Positions 1-8,296 of a stretch of 15,649 bases of DNA are shown in pieces. The notes under the pieces are model-generated. The model was not told where the DNA came from and ran no database searches. It saw only the letters and a program-made list of their open reading frames with translations. The DNA comes from an uncultured Roseburia sp. (lineage in GTDB: Bacteria > Bacillota > Clostridia > Lachnospirales > Lachnospiraceae): assembly GCA_947652855.1 (NCBI GenBank), contig CANTEO010000061.1, positions 1 through 15,649 of the forward strand, written 5' to 3'. The position numbers and the translations under genes were made by a program. Position 1 is the stretch's first letter; every line of letters starts with the position of its first letter.

Positions 1-76
1 CTATAACAAAGCTACCAAAGGCAATCAGCAAGCCGATTATCCCTATAAATATCAATATGATATCCGCAGCAGTCAT
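1..76 (-). CDS. Small hydrophobic peptide, type I toxin / holin-like toxin candidate (partial)
   Basis: The gene runs off the left edge, so only the first 25 residues are visible. They start MTAADIILIFIGIIGLLIAF and form one almost uninterrupted membrane segment. The ATG at 76 is preceded by GGGAGG at 85-90, an 8-nt spacing, so the start is well supported. A lone short transmembrane peptide with its own promoter and a structured leader is typical of membrane-acting type I toxins annotated in Firmicutes as putative holin-like toxins (TxpA/BsrG-like). The family assignment rests on the N-terminus only. It could instead be an ordinary small membrane protein. The C-terminus, usually short and charged in such toxins, lies outside the window, as would any antisense antitoxin RNA overlapping the 3' end. 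Confidence 0.55.
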   Translation of the reverse strand, partial: MTAADIILIFIGIIGLLIAFGSFVI

Positions 77-84
77 TGGCGCCA

Positions 85-130
85 CCTCCCTTCCTATGTA
101 TTCCGGCAAGCCGGTCATTGGCTCGGGAGG
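85..130 (-). promoter_or_regulatory. Ribosome binding site with upstream complementary (anti-SD) segment
   Basis: On the minus-strand transcript the Shine-Dalgarno GGGAGG (85-90) has a perfect 6-base complement, CCUCCC (125-130), about 35 nt upstream. A further G-U pair and two G-C pairs are possible around it. Folding would hide the ribosome binding site of the small peptide gene. SD sequestration in the leader is a known feature of type I toxin mRNAs. Whether the fold forms here is inferred. Confidence 0.4.
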
Positions 131-161
131 CTGCCACCCCTGTCATGGGTTCCATATTGGA

Positions 162-190
162 ATACTACCACAGTCCGACAGGAATTTCAA
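162..190 (-). promoter_or_regulatory. Sigma-A-type promoter for the small peptide gene
   Basis: Read on the minus strand, TTGAAA (185-190) is followed after 17 bases by TAGTAT (162-167), with a TG-G extended -10. The predicted start near 155 gives a leader of about 80 nt before the ATG at 76. Confidence 0.5.
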
Positions 191-278
191 TCGGAATCTC
201 TTTTCATGGAATATGCAGAAAGTGTTTAAATATGAAACTCTGCATTCCCCGGCAAAGCCGCTTGCTGCGCCAAAAGCA

Positions 279-309
279 AGCGCCTGTGCGGCATGGCCGC
301 ACAGGCGCT
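279..309 (-). terminator. Rho-independent terminator of the metal/sodC operon
   Basis: A perfect 13-bp stem pairs 279-291 with 297-309 around a 5-nt loop. On the minus strand it is followed by GCTTTTGG, a short U tract. It sits 15 bases past the stop codon of sodC, so it plausibly ends that operon. Confidence 0.75.
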
Positions 310-323
310 ATGTCTTTCTCTCG

Positions 324-836
324 CTATTTTCTTTGCGGCTCCTGCCCATCCACAAACGTAATTACGCCGCAAGCCATCTTCTCCCCGGCATCCCCGGAGG
401 GCTGTGACCGAAAGTCATCCGAGTTCCGGTGGACAATCACGGAACGCCCTACAATGTCATACAGCTCCAGATTGGCATTGTAATACGCCAGCCATGCATA
501 CCCCCCGCTGGAAGGCAGAGGCGGCAAATCCCCGGCATGCATCGGATGTTTTTCATTTTTGGGATTGTAATGCCCTCCCGTCCTTTGAAGCCCCGTCGAG
601 CAGTCCCCAAATTCGTGGATATGGAATCCATAGAATGACGGCTCCCCTTCCCCAGGCAAATCCGGCAGGCCAAACACTTCCGCTTCTATCAATATGCCGC
701 CAAACGGGACTTCATACAAGTATACGATCCCCTGCACGTTCGAATAGTCCCCTTCCCCCTGCACTGACGCATAGGCGCGCGGCCGGTTGTCAGAAATGAT
801 TCTCATGAAATTAATGCGAGGCGTGATTTGAAACAT
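324..836 (-). CDS. sodC: Cu/Zn superoxide dismutase, cytoplasmic-type
   Basis: This 170-residue protein should convert superoxide to oxygen and hydrogen peroxide. All metal ligands of the family are visible: copper ligands His72 and His74 (FHIHEFGDC), bridging His89 (GGHYNP), zinc ligands His97, His100 and Asp103 (KHPMHAGD), and copper ligand His136 (VIVHRNSDD). The disulfide pair Cys79 and Cys156 (MACGVI) is also present. The electrostatic-guidance arginine three residues before the second cysteine (Arg143 in human SOD1) is Lys153 here. No signal peptide is seen, so the enzyme is probably cytosolic, unlike most proteobacterial SodC. The ATG at 836 follows AGGG at a suitable distance. A later ATG (806) lacks a ribosome binding site, and upstream extension has no support. 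It lies 69 bases after the ArsR gene with no clear promoter between them, and a strong terminator follows. Confidence 0.9.
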   Translation of the reverse strand: MFQITPRINFMRIISDNRPRAYASVQGEGDYSNVQGIVYLYEVPFGGILIEAEVFGLPDLPGEGEPSFYGFHIHEFGDCSTGLQRTGGHYNPKNEKHPMHAGDLPPLPSSGGYAWLAYYNANLELYDIVGRSVIVHRNSDDFRSQPSGDAGEKMACGVITFVDGQEPQRK

Positions 837-905
837 AAAAAGCCCTTTTTGTTTTATCCTATGCAGGCCGCCGCAATGCGTGCGTTCCAAACAGCGCCTG
901 CGCCC

Positions 906-1262
906 CTACTCTTCGATATGCTCAAGGCCCTGTGCAATGACCGTGCGCACATGGGAATCCGCAAGGGAATAAAAAATAGATTTTCCCTCCCGCCTGCTCT
1001 TTACCAGCTTATTTTGCTTTAGGACGCGAAGCTGATGGGAAATGGCGGACTGCGTCATCCCTAGCACAGCCGCCAGGTCGCAGACGCAGACCTCGGCCTC
1101 AAGCAGCACAAACAGAATCCGTATGCGGGTGGAGTCGCCAAACACCTTAAACAGCTCCGCCAAATCATACAGCTTCGTTTCGTCCGGCATTGTCGCGTTT
1201 ACTTTGCTTAACAATTCCTTATGCACCTCTATCGTGTCGCAGCACATGGATTCCTGATTCAT
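906..1262 (-). CDS. ArsR/SmtB-family metal-sensing repressor (CadC/ZiaR type)
   Basis: This 118-residue winged-helix repressor should release its operator when bound to Zn or Cd. The helix-turn-helix is near residues 63-84. The alpha3 motif EVCVCDLA supplies Cys59 and Cys61, the signature of CadC-like sensors, and an N-terminal Cys-Cys pair (7-8) could complete that site. The C-terminal helix also carries the alpha5 zinc pattern Asp102-x-His104 ... His115-x-x-Glu118. Both known metal sites of the family may therefore be present. The ATG at 1262 is chosen because AAGGAG lies 9 bases upstream and overlaps the ATPase stop codon; an upstream ATG at 1283 has no ribosome binding site. It sits directly after the ATPase gene in one operon and probably acts at the palindrome 3518-3539. 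Confidence 0.9.
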   Translation of the reverse strand: MNQESMCCDTIEVHKELLSKVNATMPDETKLYDLAELFKVFGDSTRIRILFVLLEAEVCVCDLAAVLGMTQSAISHQLRVLKQNKLVKSRREGKSIFYSLADSHVRTVIAQGLEHIEE

Positions 1263-1275
1263 CACGGTTTTCTCC

Positions 1276-3171
<1,896 letters not shown>

Positions 3172-3215
3172 GCCCCGCCCTCCTTTCCTACATTTCCTGC
3201 ATTTCCTTCGATTCC

Positions 3216-3434
3216 TCAGAAGAAGATCTCGCAGTCGTCTTCCACCTTCCTGCAATTTTTCTGCACGCTCTTCATGACCTCTTTCGGCTCCCGCCCATCC
3301 TCAAATTCCACAATCATTTTGAGCGTCATAAAATTCACGACGGCGTCCTTTACGCCTTCCGTCCTCTTCGCCGCTTCTTCCATCTTGTTTGCGCAGTTCG
3401 CGCAGTCCACTTCAATTTTGTAAGTTTTTTTCAT
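3216..3434 (-). CDS. Stand-alone heavy-metal-associated (HMA) domain protein
   Basis: This 72-residue protein is a single ferredoxin-like HMA domain. The metal loop reads VDCANCANKM, with Cys11 and Cys14 and an Asp just before the first Cys. The D-C-x-x-C form is typical of the Zn/Cd/Pb domains of ZntA-like pumps rather than copper chaperones. It ends 44 bases before the ATPase start and is the first gene of the operon. It probably acts as a detached N-terminal domain or chaperone that delivers or senses metal for the pump, which lacks such a domain. The ATG at 3434 follows GAGAGG. A further Cys (NCRK) and a C-terminal DDCEIFF could add metal contact. Confidence 0.85.
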   Translation of the reverse strand: MKKTYKIEVDCANCANKMEEAAKRTEGVKDAVVNFMTLKMIVEFEDGREPKEVMKSVQKNCRKVEDDCEIFF

Positions 3435-3517
3435 CTGCGTTTCCTCTCTTTCTTATTCTTCCTTGACGACGCAGTTTCTTTTGCGCCTGTCCTCACCTGC
3501 TTATCTATTCATCTTTT

Positions 3518-3539
3518 CATATGAGCAATTATTCATATG
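3518..3539 (-). promoter_or_regulatory. ArsR/SmtB-type operator palindrome
   Basis: Perfect 7-bp arms CATATGA (3518-3524) and TCATATG (3533-3539) are separated by 8 bases. The ATGA...TCAT core with AT-rich centre matches operators known for CadC/SmtB/ZiaR repressors. It lies just downstream of the predicted transcription start of the HMA-ATPase-ArsR-sodC operon, so a bound repressor would block initiation or early elongation. Confidence 0.75.
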
Positions 3540-3548
3540 TTAGTTAAG

Positions 3549-3576
3549 ATTATACCACGTTCATTTGATTTGTCAA
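3549..3576 (-). promoter_or_regulatory. Strong sigma-A promoter of the metal operon
   Basis: On the minus strand a consensus TTGACA (3571-3576) and a consensus TATAAT (3549-3554) are 16 bases apart, with an extended TGG before the -10. Transcription should start near 3541, next to the operator. Such a strong promoter fits a gene set held off by a repressor. Confidence 0.8.
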
Positions 3577-3621
3577 TAAAATTTTAAAAAAAACAAAGCG
3601 CGCTCACAGGAAGCCCCGCCG

Positions 3622-4212
3622 TCAAGGCTTCGGGAGCTGGTCGATCGTCTGCTCTATGATCATTTTCTTGATATAAACGTCAAAGCAGAGCATACAAATA
3701 AATGTAAACTGATGCAGAAGCTCCGCGTCTTTCCCTGAAACGCCCTCAAATGTCTTAACGCTCGTTTTGTACTTTTTGGCAAGATCCTTTAAGATATGCT
3801 GGACTTCCTCATGCTCCAGGCCAAACACTTCATTGTACACATCCTGCAGGCTTAAATCCGCCTCACTGCCAAAATATTTTTCTGTAATCGGGTTTAAGAT
3901 GCTCTGTATGTCGCTGATGCTTAAGATGCTCTTGAAATAATAGATAAACAGCAGCGCAAGCACATGATCCTTGGAATATTTCTTTTTCTTCGGAGGAGGC
4001 AGGAGGTTATTCTTCGCATAGTTGTTAATCATGGTTTTCGTTAAAATTTTATCATCCTCATGCCGCTTCGTGGACGCCAGCTGCGTATCCATGAACGTCG
4101 TGACCTGATCCATATATAAATCAATGTTGGGCAGGGATTCCGGCTTCACATAGTCAATGGACTGCAATTTCTCCAGGACTTCCCTTAAGAATTCATGTAT
4201 GTCTTTTGCCAT
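3622..4212 (-). CDS. DUF1836 domain protein (MerR-like helix-turn-helix)
   Basis: This 196-residue protein resembles the DUF1836 family, common in Clostridia and Bacilli and predicted to bind DNA through a MerR-like N-terminal helix-turn-helix. Visible traits are the segment TKTMINNYAKNNLLPPPKKKKY (shown here as residues about 58-79), where a helix is followed by a proline/lysine-rich turn, and then an all-helical body with DVYNEVFGLE in the middle. No effector domain or ligand site is obvious, so the regulated genes are unknown. The ATG at 4212 follows GAGGTGA. It has its own promoter (4231-4259) and is separated from the metal operon by the intergenic stretch 3435-3621, so it is probably monocistronic. 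Confidence 0.8.
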   Translation of the reverse strand: MAKDIHEFLREVLEKLQSIDYVKPESLPNIDLYMDQVTTFMDTQLASTKRHEDDKILTKTMINNYAKNNLLPPPKKKKYSKDHVLALLFIYYFKSILSISDIQSILNPITEKYFGSEADLSLQDVYNEVFGLEHEEVQHILKDLAKKYKTSVKTFEGVSGKDAELLHQFTFICMLCFDVYIKKMIIEQTIDQLPKP

Positions 4213-4230
4213 TATATCACCTCGGCCTAC

Positions 4231-4259
4231 ATTATATAGTATTTGAAACCAGATGGCAA
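4231..4259 (-). promoter_or_regulatory. Sigma-A promoter of the DUF1836 gene
   Basis: On the minus strand TTGCCA (4254-4259) and a consensus TATAAT (4231-4236) are 17 bases apart. The start would fall near 4224, giving a very short leader containing GAGGTGA before the ATG at 4212. Confidence 0.7.
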
Positions 4260-4261
4260 GC

Positions 4262-4287
4262 GAAAAGGAACGGCCCCATGCCGTTCT
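4262..4287 (-). terminator. Hairpin terminator behind the TetR remnant
   Basis: Stem GAACGGC (4268-4274) pairs with GCCGTTC (4280-4286) around CCCAT. On the minus strand the hairpin is followed by CTTTTCG. It lies about 57 bases past the TetR stop codon and just upstream of the DUF1836 promoter, so it would insulate that gene. Confidence 0.5.
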
Positions 4288-4343
4288 GCCGCAGGCTTAT
4301 GAGACAAGAAATGAAAACAAAGCCCTCTCTGCCTCTCGGATGG

Positions 4344-4540
4344 CTATAGCCCTTGATTTTGAAAGAGCCGTTTCATTTCTTTCGCCGATTCCTGCATTCC
4401 CCTTTGAAACCATACCTCAATCCAGCCGTACAGGCTATATGCAACAAACGCTTTTGCATATACTTCGTTTTTCGGCAGCTCCGGCTTAAATTCCATCATA
4501 TCCATAATGACGTCTTTCAGCAAATAAATCAGGCGGCGGC
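4344..4540 (-). pseudogene. TetR-family regulator, 3' remnant
   Basis: About 65 codons are left. The sequence YAKAFVAYSLYGWIEVWFQR followed by GMQESAKEM closely resembles the last helices of TetR/AcrR ligand-binding domains. The N-terminal DNA-binding half (normally about the first 50-60 residues of roughly 190) is missing. Upstream the frame enters hydrolase sequence near 4540, continues only with meaningless residues and meets a stop at 4605-4607. The only start available is a TTG at 4562 inside the foreign sequence with no ribosome binding site. It is therefore a non-functional remnant, 5'-truncated by the same event that truncated the hydrolase gene next to it. The exact breakpoint is uncertain by some 10-15 bases. 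Confidence 0.75.
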
Positions 4541-5053
4541 TCTGCCGGGCATACCCTGGCAATGTTATATGCCTATCGTGATGCGGATGAGTCTCCGGTC
4601 CCAGTCAAAATGACATTCGGGGCAGTCGGGCCTTCTTGTTTTTATGTGGAAGATTGGATGAACATAGGGGGAAATCCCAATAAGCCTGTTAAATTCGACC
4701 CAAATGAAGATTATCAAGGCATTGCAGATTTATTTACGGCAATGTCCGGAAATAAGATCACAAATGATATGTTTCGGACAGGTGAATATAAAGAGCAGAT
4801 GAAGCATATTTCCGCTGAAATGTGGATCAATGAAAATTCGGCCCCTACCGTTGTGGCATATGGCTCATGGGATAAGGCGCAGGCATTTGGGGCTTCTCTT
4901 AAATTGAGGCAGGCGCTGAAAGCCAATGGCATAGACCATCAATTTTTTGAAATGAGGCATTCGGGACACGGGCTGCAGAATGACACGAAAATGTACGCAG
5001 ACTATATGCGTAAGACGCTGGAATACCTTGATATTTATATGCCTGTAAAATAG
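4532..5053 (+). pseudogene. Alpha/beta hydrolase, 3' remnant
   Basis: The plus-strand frame from 4532 reads GGGSAGHTLAMLYAYRDADE, containing the nucleophile elbow Gly-x-Ser-x-Gly. It runs to a stop at 5051-5053 through FGAVGPSCFYVEDW and the likely catalytic histidine segment RHSGHGL. Acid-loop sequence TVVAYGSWDKAQ lies between them. This is the C-terminal half of an esterase/lipase-like alpha/beta hydrolase (BD-FAE/prolyl-oligopeptidase-like). The N-terminal strands and oxyanion loop before the nucleophile are missing: the frame upstream meets a stop at 4508-4510 within TetR sequence. The first ATG (4562) lies after the nucleophile and has no ribosome binding site, so no functional enzyme is expected. 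It is the only plus-strand gene remnant in the left two thirds of the window. Confidence 0.8.
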
Positions 5054-5149
5054 GAAAAAGCAATTGAACGACACGGAACGCAAAAATGCGCACTTCTTCC
5101 GCGCCAATCGCCTGGAGGGCAGAAACGCCCTCCAAAAAAATGCCGCCCG

Positions 5150-5443
5150 TCAATCCGTCACAATGCGCTTCGCCTTTTCCTCAAAAAACTCCGCCACGTC
5201 CGTCCTTTTGCTTTTTGAGAAATCCCTGGCCCACGCAAAGACAAGCGCCTCATAGCGCCCCGCGCCCTTTTTGCCCAGGCCGTCCGCCGTCTGCATCGGC
5301 GGAAGCGCCCCAAGCGTCTCCATCACGCCCCACATCCGCGCAAACCGAAGCGCCATAAGGCACATCCCCTTAGGCCGCGCCTTCTGCCGCCGCCCTGCCT
5401 GAAAAAGCCGCGCCTTCCGTTTCCTCTTTTTGATGCTCATCAT
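5150..5443 (-). CDS. Unrecognised small basic protein
   Basis: This is a 97-residue protein of no family I recognise. The start at 5443 is convincing because AAGGAGG lies 6 bases upstream. The first 25 residues are very rich in lysine and arginine (MMSIKKRKRKARLF), suggesting nucleic-acid contact. The middle (MCLMALRFARMWGVMETLG) looks like an amphipathic helix, and the end (DVAEFFEEKAKRIV) is another charged helix. It follows mcrC in the same direction, but 164 bases and a terminator-like hairpin (5584-5602) separate them, so it is probably transcribed separately. The context near a restriction operon is suggestive only. No membrane segment or signal peptide is present. Confidence 0.6.
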   Translation of the reverse strand: MMSIKKRKRKARLFQAGRRQKARPKGMCLMALRFARMWGVMETLGALPPMQTADGLGKKGAGRYEALVFAWARDFSKSKRTDVAEFFEEKAKRIVTD

Positions 5444-5575
5444 AACATTCCTCCTTTTTCTTTTGCCTTTGCGTCCCTCTCCCGTTCCATTGCCCATTCG
5501 ATTGTGCGCAATCAACGAAAAGATACGAAAATGACAGAAGACATTATCTTAAAAAATTTAAGGAGTAGGAACATC

Positions 5576-5602
5576 TAAAGAAAGGCGCTGCAAAAATGCG
5601 CC
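5576..5602 (-). terminator. Rho-independent terminator of the restriction operon
   Basis: On the minus strand GGCGC and GCGCC (5598-5602 and 5584-5588) form a 5-bp stem around a 9-nt loop, followed by TTTCTTTA. It begins 6 bases beyond the mcrC stop codon. Confidence 0.6.
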
Positions 5603-5607
5603 GTGCA

Positions 5608-6675
5608 TCAAGAGCGAGGATGCGTGAAATGCTCCTCCACAATCCGGTCTAATTGAGCCGCAATGAGCCGAAACTCTTGATTCAAATCCAGCGTCCTCAC
5701 GCTGATCCGGTTGCCGCCCATCACAAAACTCGCGTCCGGCACAGCCTCCCCCTCCGTCTTCGCATACAAAAGCATTCCCGAAACCTTTCCCGTCCTTTTT
5801 ACATCCTGATTTTTTACATAAGCGAAAATCTGAAAGAGGTTGAGCGAATGAAAGGTTTCTTTTCCATACTGCTCGCGCAGGATCCTCCCATAATACTTCG
5901 TATCAATAATCAGCGCCTCCTCCCCCTGCCTAAGAAAAATATCGGTCTGCATGGCCGGCAAAAAACGGATCGCGCGCTCCTCGGTTCCCGGCGACAGATC
6001 CCACTTTACCCGCGCCGCCTTCACCTCTGACAAAGAGCCGTGATGCCTTTTATAATATTCCAAAACAAATTTTTCGTAGAGCCTGTGCATATGCCAATCA
6101 GAAAAGTGAGCCATCTGATACTTGCCCCTGTCTGTCGTCATCAGCATGCCGTCCAACACAAAATAACAGACGTTCATCAACATTTCATAATTTTTTCCGC
6201 ATCTTTGGCGCCGCAGCCTATCCCACCGGATCTCTGACGGCGCAATCGCGCTCACTTCCTTGAAAAACAACCCCTCCTGCCTTAGCTTTGCCCTGTATTT
6301 CGCCTGAACCGACCTATCGCGCGCCAAAGCCGCGGCTGTCGTCTTTAAAATCCGGTTCGAAAGATTGTCCACGGAAAATGCGTCATACTCACAGAAAAGC
6401 TCCCGTTTTCTTGCAAGCCGGTTTTTTATCGTGCCGGGAACGCTCACCTTCCCCCGCATCACAAAAGCATCCTCCCGCCTTGTGACGTATTCACGATACA
6501 GGCCCTGCTTGAGCTGCTGAGAAATCCCCTTTGAAAGAATTGCCGCAAACAGATCCGAAACCGCCTCAAACTCCTCTGCGGCAATCTCCTCATACTGCTT
6601 CTGCCTTAAGGACTGAAACGCATAGCTTAGCATATAATAGATGTTTTTAATAAAAATGCCCTTATCCTTAATCAT
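5608..6675 (-). CDS. mcrC: McrC-family nuclease subunit of McrBC type IV restriction
   Basis: McrC pairs with the McrB GTPase and cuts DNA containing modified cytosine. The 355-residue protein begins MIKDKGIFIKNIYYMLSYAF, whose NIYYMLSYA is the usual McrC opening. The C-terminal PD-(D/E)xK nuclease core is visible as Asp245 (MQTDIF) and Asp258-x-Lys260 (ALIIDTKYYG), so the enzyme looks catalytically intact. The ATG at 6675 overlaps the end of mcrB by 8 bases and its ribosome binding site is weak, which suggests translational coupling. A GTG at 6684 is a less likely start. The length matches stand-alone McrC proteins. A terminator-like hairpin follows directly. Confidence 0.92.
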   Translation of the reverse strand: MIKDKGIFIKNIYYMLSYAFQSLRQKQYEEIAAEEFEAVSDLFAAILSKGISQQLKQGLYREYVTRREDAFVMRGKVSVPGTIKNRLARKRELFCEYDAFSVDNLSNRILKTTAAALARDRSVQAKYRAKLRQEGLFFKEVSAIAPSEIRWDRLRRQRCGKNYEMLMNVCYFVLDGMLMTTDRGKYQMAHFSDWHMHRLYEKFVLEYYKRHHGSLSEVKAARVKWDLSPGTEERAIRFLPAMQTDIFLRQGEEALIIDTKYYGRILREQYGKETFHSLNLFQIFAYVKNQDVKRTGKVSGMLLYAKTEGEAVPDASFVMGGNRISVRTLDLNQEFRLIAAQLDRIVEEHFTHPRS

Positions 6676-8296
6676 GGAACACACCGATCAAATTATTTTC
6701 CCACCGCTGCACGCTTTGCCTGTCGTCAAACCAATATTCCTTCAGCGTCGGGATAATGTCATACCGAACGACAGACTTCATCCATCCCTCGTCACACCGC
6801 TTTTGCCCGCAAAAATAACTATGCCCAATCTGAAAGCCGCCGCCTAAGGCATCGTCATTTTTAATTTCCTTGTTTAGCTCTATGACCTGCCGGATCAATG
6901 CGTCAAACGTCTTATTTTTCAAAGAAGCCTGATACGCCTGAAACCCTTCCGAATGAAATCCCGGCTCCATTTCATAAAAGCCAAACCGCCTGCGAAGGGC
7001 ATAGTCGATCAGCGCCAGGCTCCGGTCCGCCGTATTCATCATGCCAATGAGATATAGGTTCTTAGGCACCGAAAAAGCTTTTCCATTGTACGCAAGCGTC
7101 GCCTTCTCGCCCCTATAGTCCCTCTCAATCAACATCAGCAGCTCGCCAAAAATCTTACTTAGGTTCCCACGGTTGATTTCATCAATGAGAAAGAAATAGT
7201 CCTTGTCAGGCTGCTTTGCCGCCTGTATGCAGAACCGGTAAAAAATGCCATCCGTCAGCTGAAATCCCTCTCCACACGGCTTATATCCCATAATAAAATC
7301 TTCATAAGAATAGTTCTGATGAAACTGGACAAATTCAATTCTTCCGTCATCCTTCTCTCCCATCATAGAATAGGCCAGCCGCTTCGCGCAAAACGTCTTT
7401 CCAACTCCCGGAGCGCCCTGCAAAATTATATTTTTCTTGTGCTTTAAAAGCACGGTTAAAGACTCATGCTGCTCTTTTGTCATATAGACCTGACTTAAAA
7501 AATCCTCTCTCGTATAAGGCGCTTTTTTTTGGCCCGCCTCCCCGCCGCCTGCGCATATTATCGCCTTCCTAACATCCGCCTGTCCCGGGGCCGCTTTCAG
7601 CTCCCCGTCTTCCTGCCCATAAAAATGGCTGGCAAAAGAAACCAAGTCAACCGTCATAGTGACCATCTCGGGATCCGGATAGCAGCTTTCCCGCAAGGCC
7701 CCCTCCAATATGCCCCTCAATTCCGCATCCCGCTTTATGGCGGCGCGCGCCTCATCATACAGCAAGAACCCGCCTTCCACGTTCTGCGCGCCGCCGCCCT
7801 TTTTCGGGATAAATTCGCTTTCCAAAGCCCTGGCGAGCGCCATGGCCTCCGAATCGTCATATATATAATATTGATCTGGATTGTTCAGCCACAGGTATGC
7901 CGTAACAGCGCTCTCCCCCTGATAGTGCCGCCTCCAGGAGCCGTCGTCATAACGCGCCCGAAGCCCTTCCGCAGCCGCCTGGAATTGCCCAATCCGCTCC
8001 GCCAATCCTGCCGATTGGTCAAAAAGCCGCAGGAACATTTCCCTGACCGCCTCTGCGTCCGCCTTGGCGAATGCCTGAACCATGCCTCTCGGATAATGGT
8101 TCTTTCTGGCAAGCAGATGATATGTCTTATCCGTCGCCTCCATAAACATTTCCAAAAAATTGGGCGCATGGATGTCCCAATGCTTTTTAAAGTGCAGGGC
8201 CGCCTCCCATTTATACCGCTCATCTTCCCAACGCACAATAAAATCCGCTTTGTATGCAGAAATAAGCTCCGCAAGCTTTTTTTGATTCAGCCTCAT
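6668..8296 (-). CDS. mcrB: McrB-family AAA+ GTPase of McrBC type IV restriction
   Basis: This 542-residue protein is the motor of a modification-dependent restriction system. The C-terminal AAA+ half has Walker A GAPGVGKT (294-301), Walker B FFLIDE (368-373) and the McrB GTP signature NTADRS (421-426), then the arginine-rich YALRRRF and the conserved end IGHSYF...YDIIPTLKEYWF. The N-terminal 250 residues are helical and aromatic-rich (WEDERYKWEAALHFKKHWDI, then NNPDQYYIYDDSEA). They do not resemble the E. coli McrB DNA-binding domain, but I recall similar regions in Firmicutes McrB proteins; they probably read the modified DNA. The start at 8296 shares an ATGA overlap with the upstream ATPase gene. 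An in-frame start at 8362 would extend deep into that gene and is rejected. Confidence 0.92.
   Translation of the reverse strand: MRLNQKKLAELISAYKADFIVRWEDERYKWEAALHFKKHWDIHAPNFLEMFMEATDKTYHLLARKNHYPRGMVQAFAKADAEAVREMFLRLFDQSAGLAERIGQFQAAAEGLRARYDDGSWRRHYQGESAVTAYLWLNNPDQYYIYDDSEAMALARALESEFIPKKGGGAQNVEGGFLLYDEARAAIKRDAELRGILEGALRESCYPDPEMVTMTVDLVSFASHFYGQEDGELKAAPGQADVRKAIICAGGGEAGQKKAPYTREDFLSQVYMTKEQHESLTVLLKHKKNIILQGAPGVGKTFCAKRLAYSMMGEKDDGRIEFVQFHQNYSYEDFIMGYKPCGEGFQLTDGIFYRFCIQAAKQPDKDYFFLIDEINRGNLSKIFGELLMLIERDYRGEKATLAYNGKAFSVPKNLYLIGMMNTADRSLALIDYALRRRFGFYEMEPGFHSEGFQAYQASLKNKTFDALIRQVIELNKEIKNDDALGGGFQIGHSYFCGQKRCDEGWMKSVVRYDIIPTLKEYWFDDRQSVQRWENNLIGVFHD

Noticed and set aside
3172..3255. 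Upstream in-frame start for the metal ATPase
   Set aside because: It would overlap the HMA gene and add an Arg/Lys-rich stretch; the ATG at 3171 has a clear GGAGGG site.
3585..3630. Possible terminator of the DUF1836 gene
   Set aside because: A 5-bp stem (3611-3615 with 3626-3630) is about 17 bases from the T run; too weak to call.
4562..5053. Treating the hydrolase as a complete gene from the ATG at 4562
   Set aside because: The catalytic serine elbow lies upstream of that ATG, there is no ribosome binding site, and half of the fold is missing.
5114..5140. Strong hairpin GGAGGGC/GCCCTCC beside a run of seven A
   Set aside because: The T tract lies before the stem on the minus strand and the plus strand has A, so it is not an intrinsic terminator for either neighbour.
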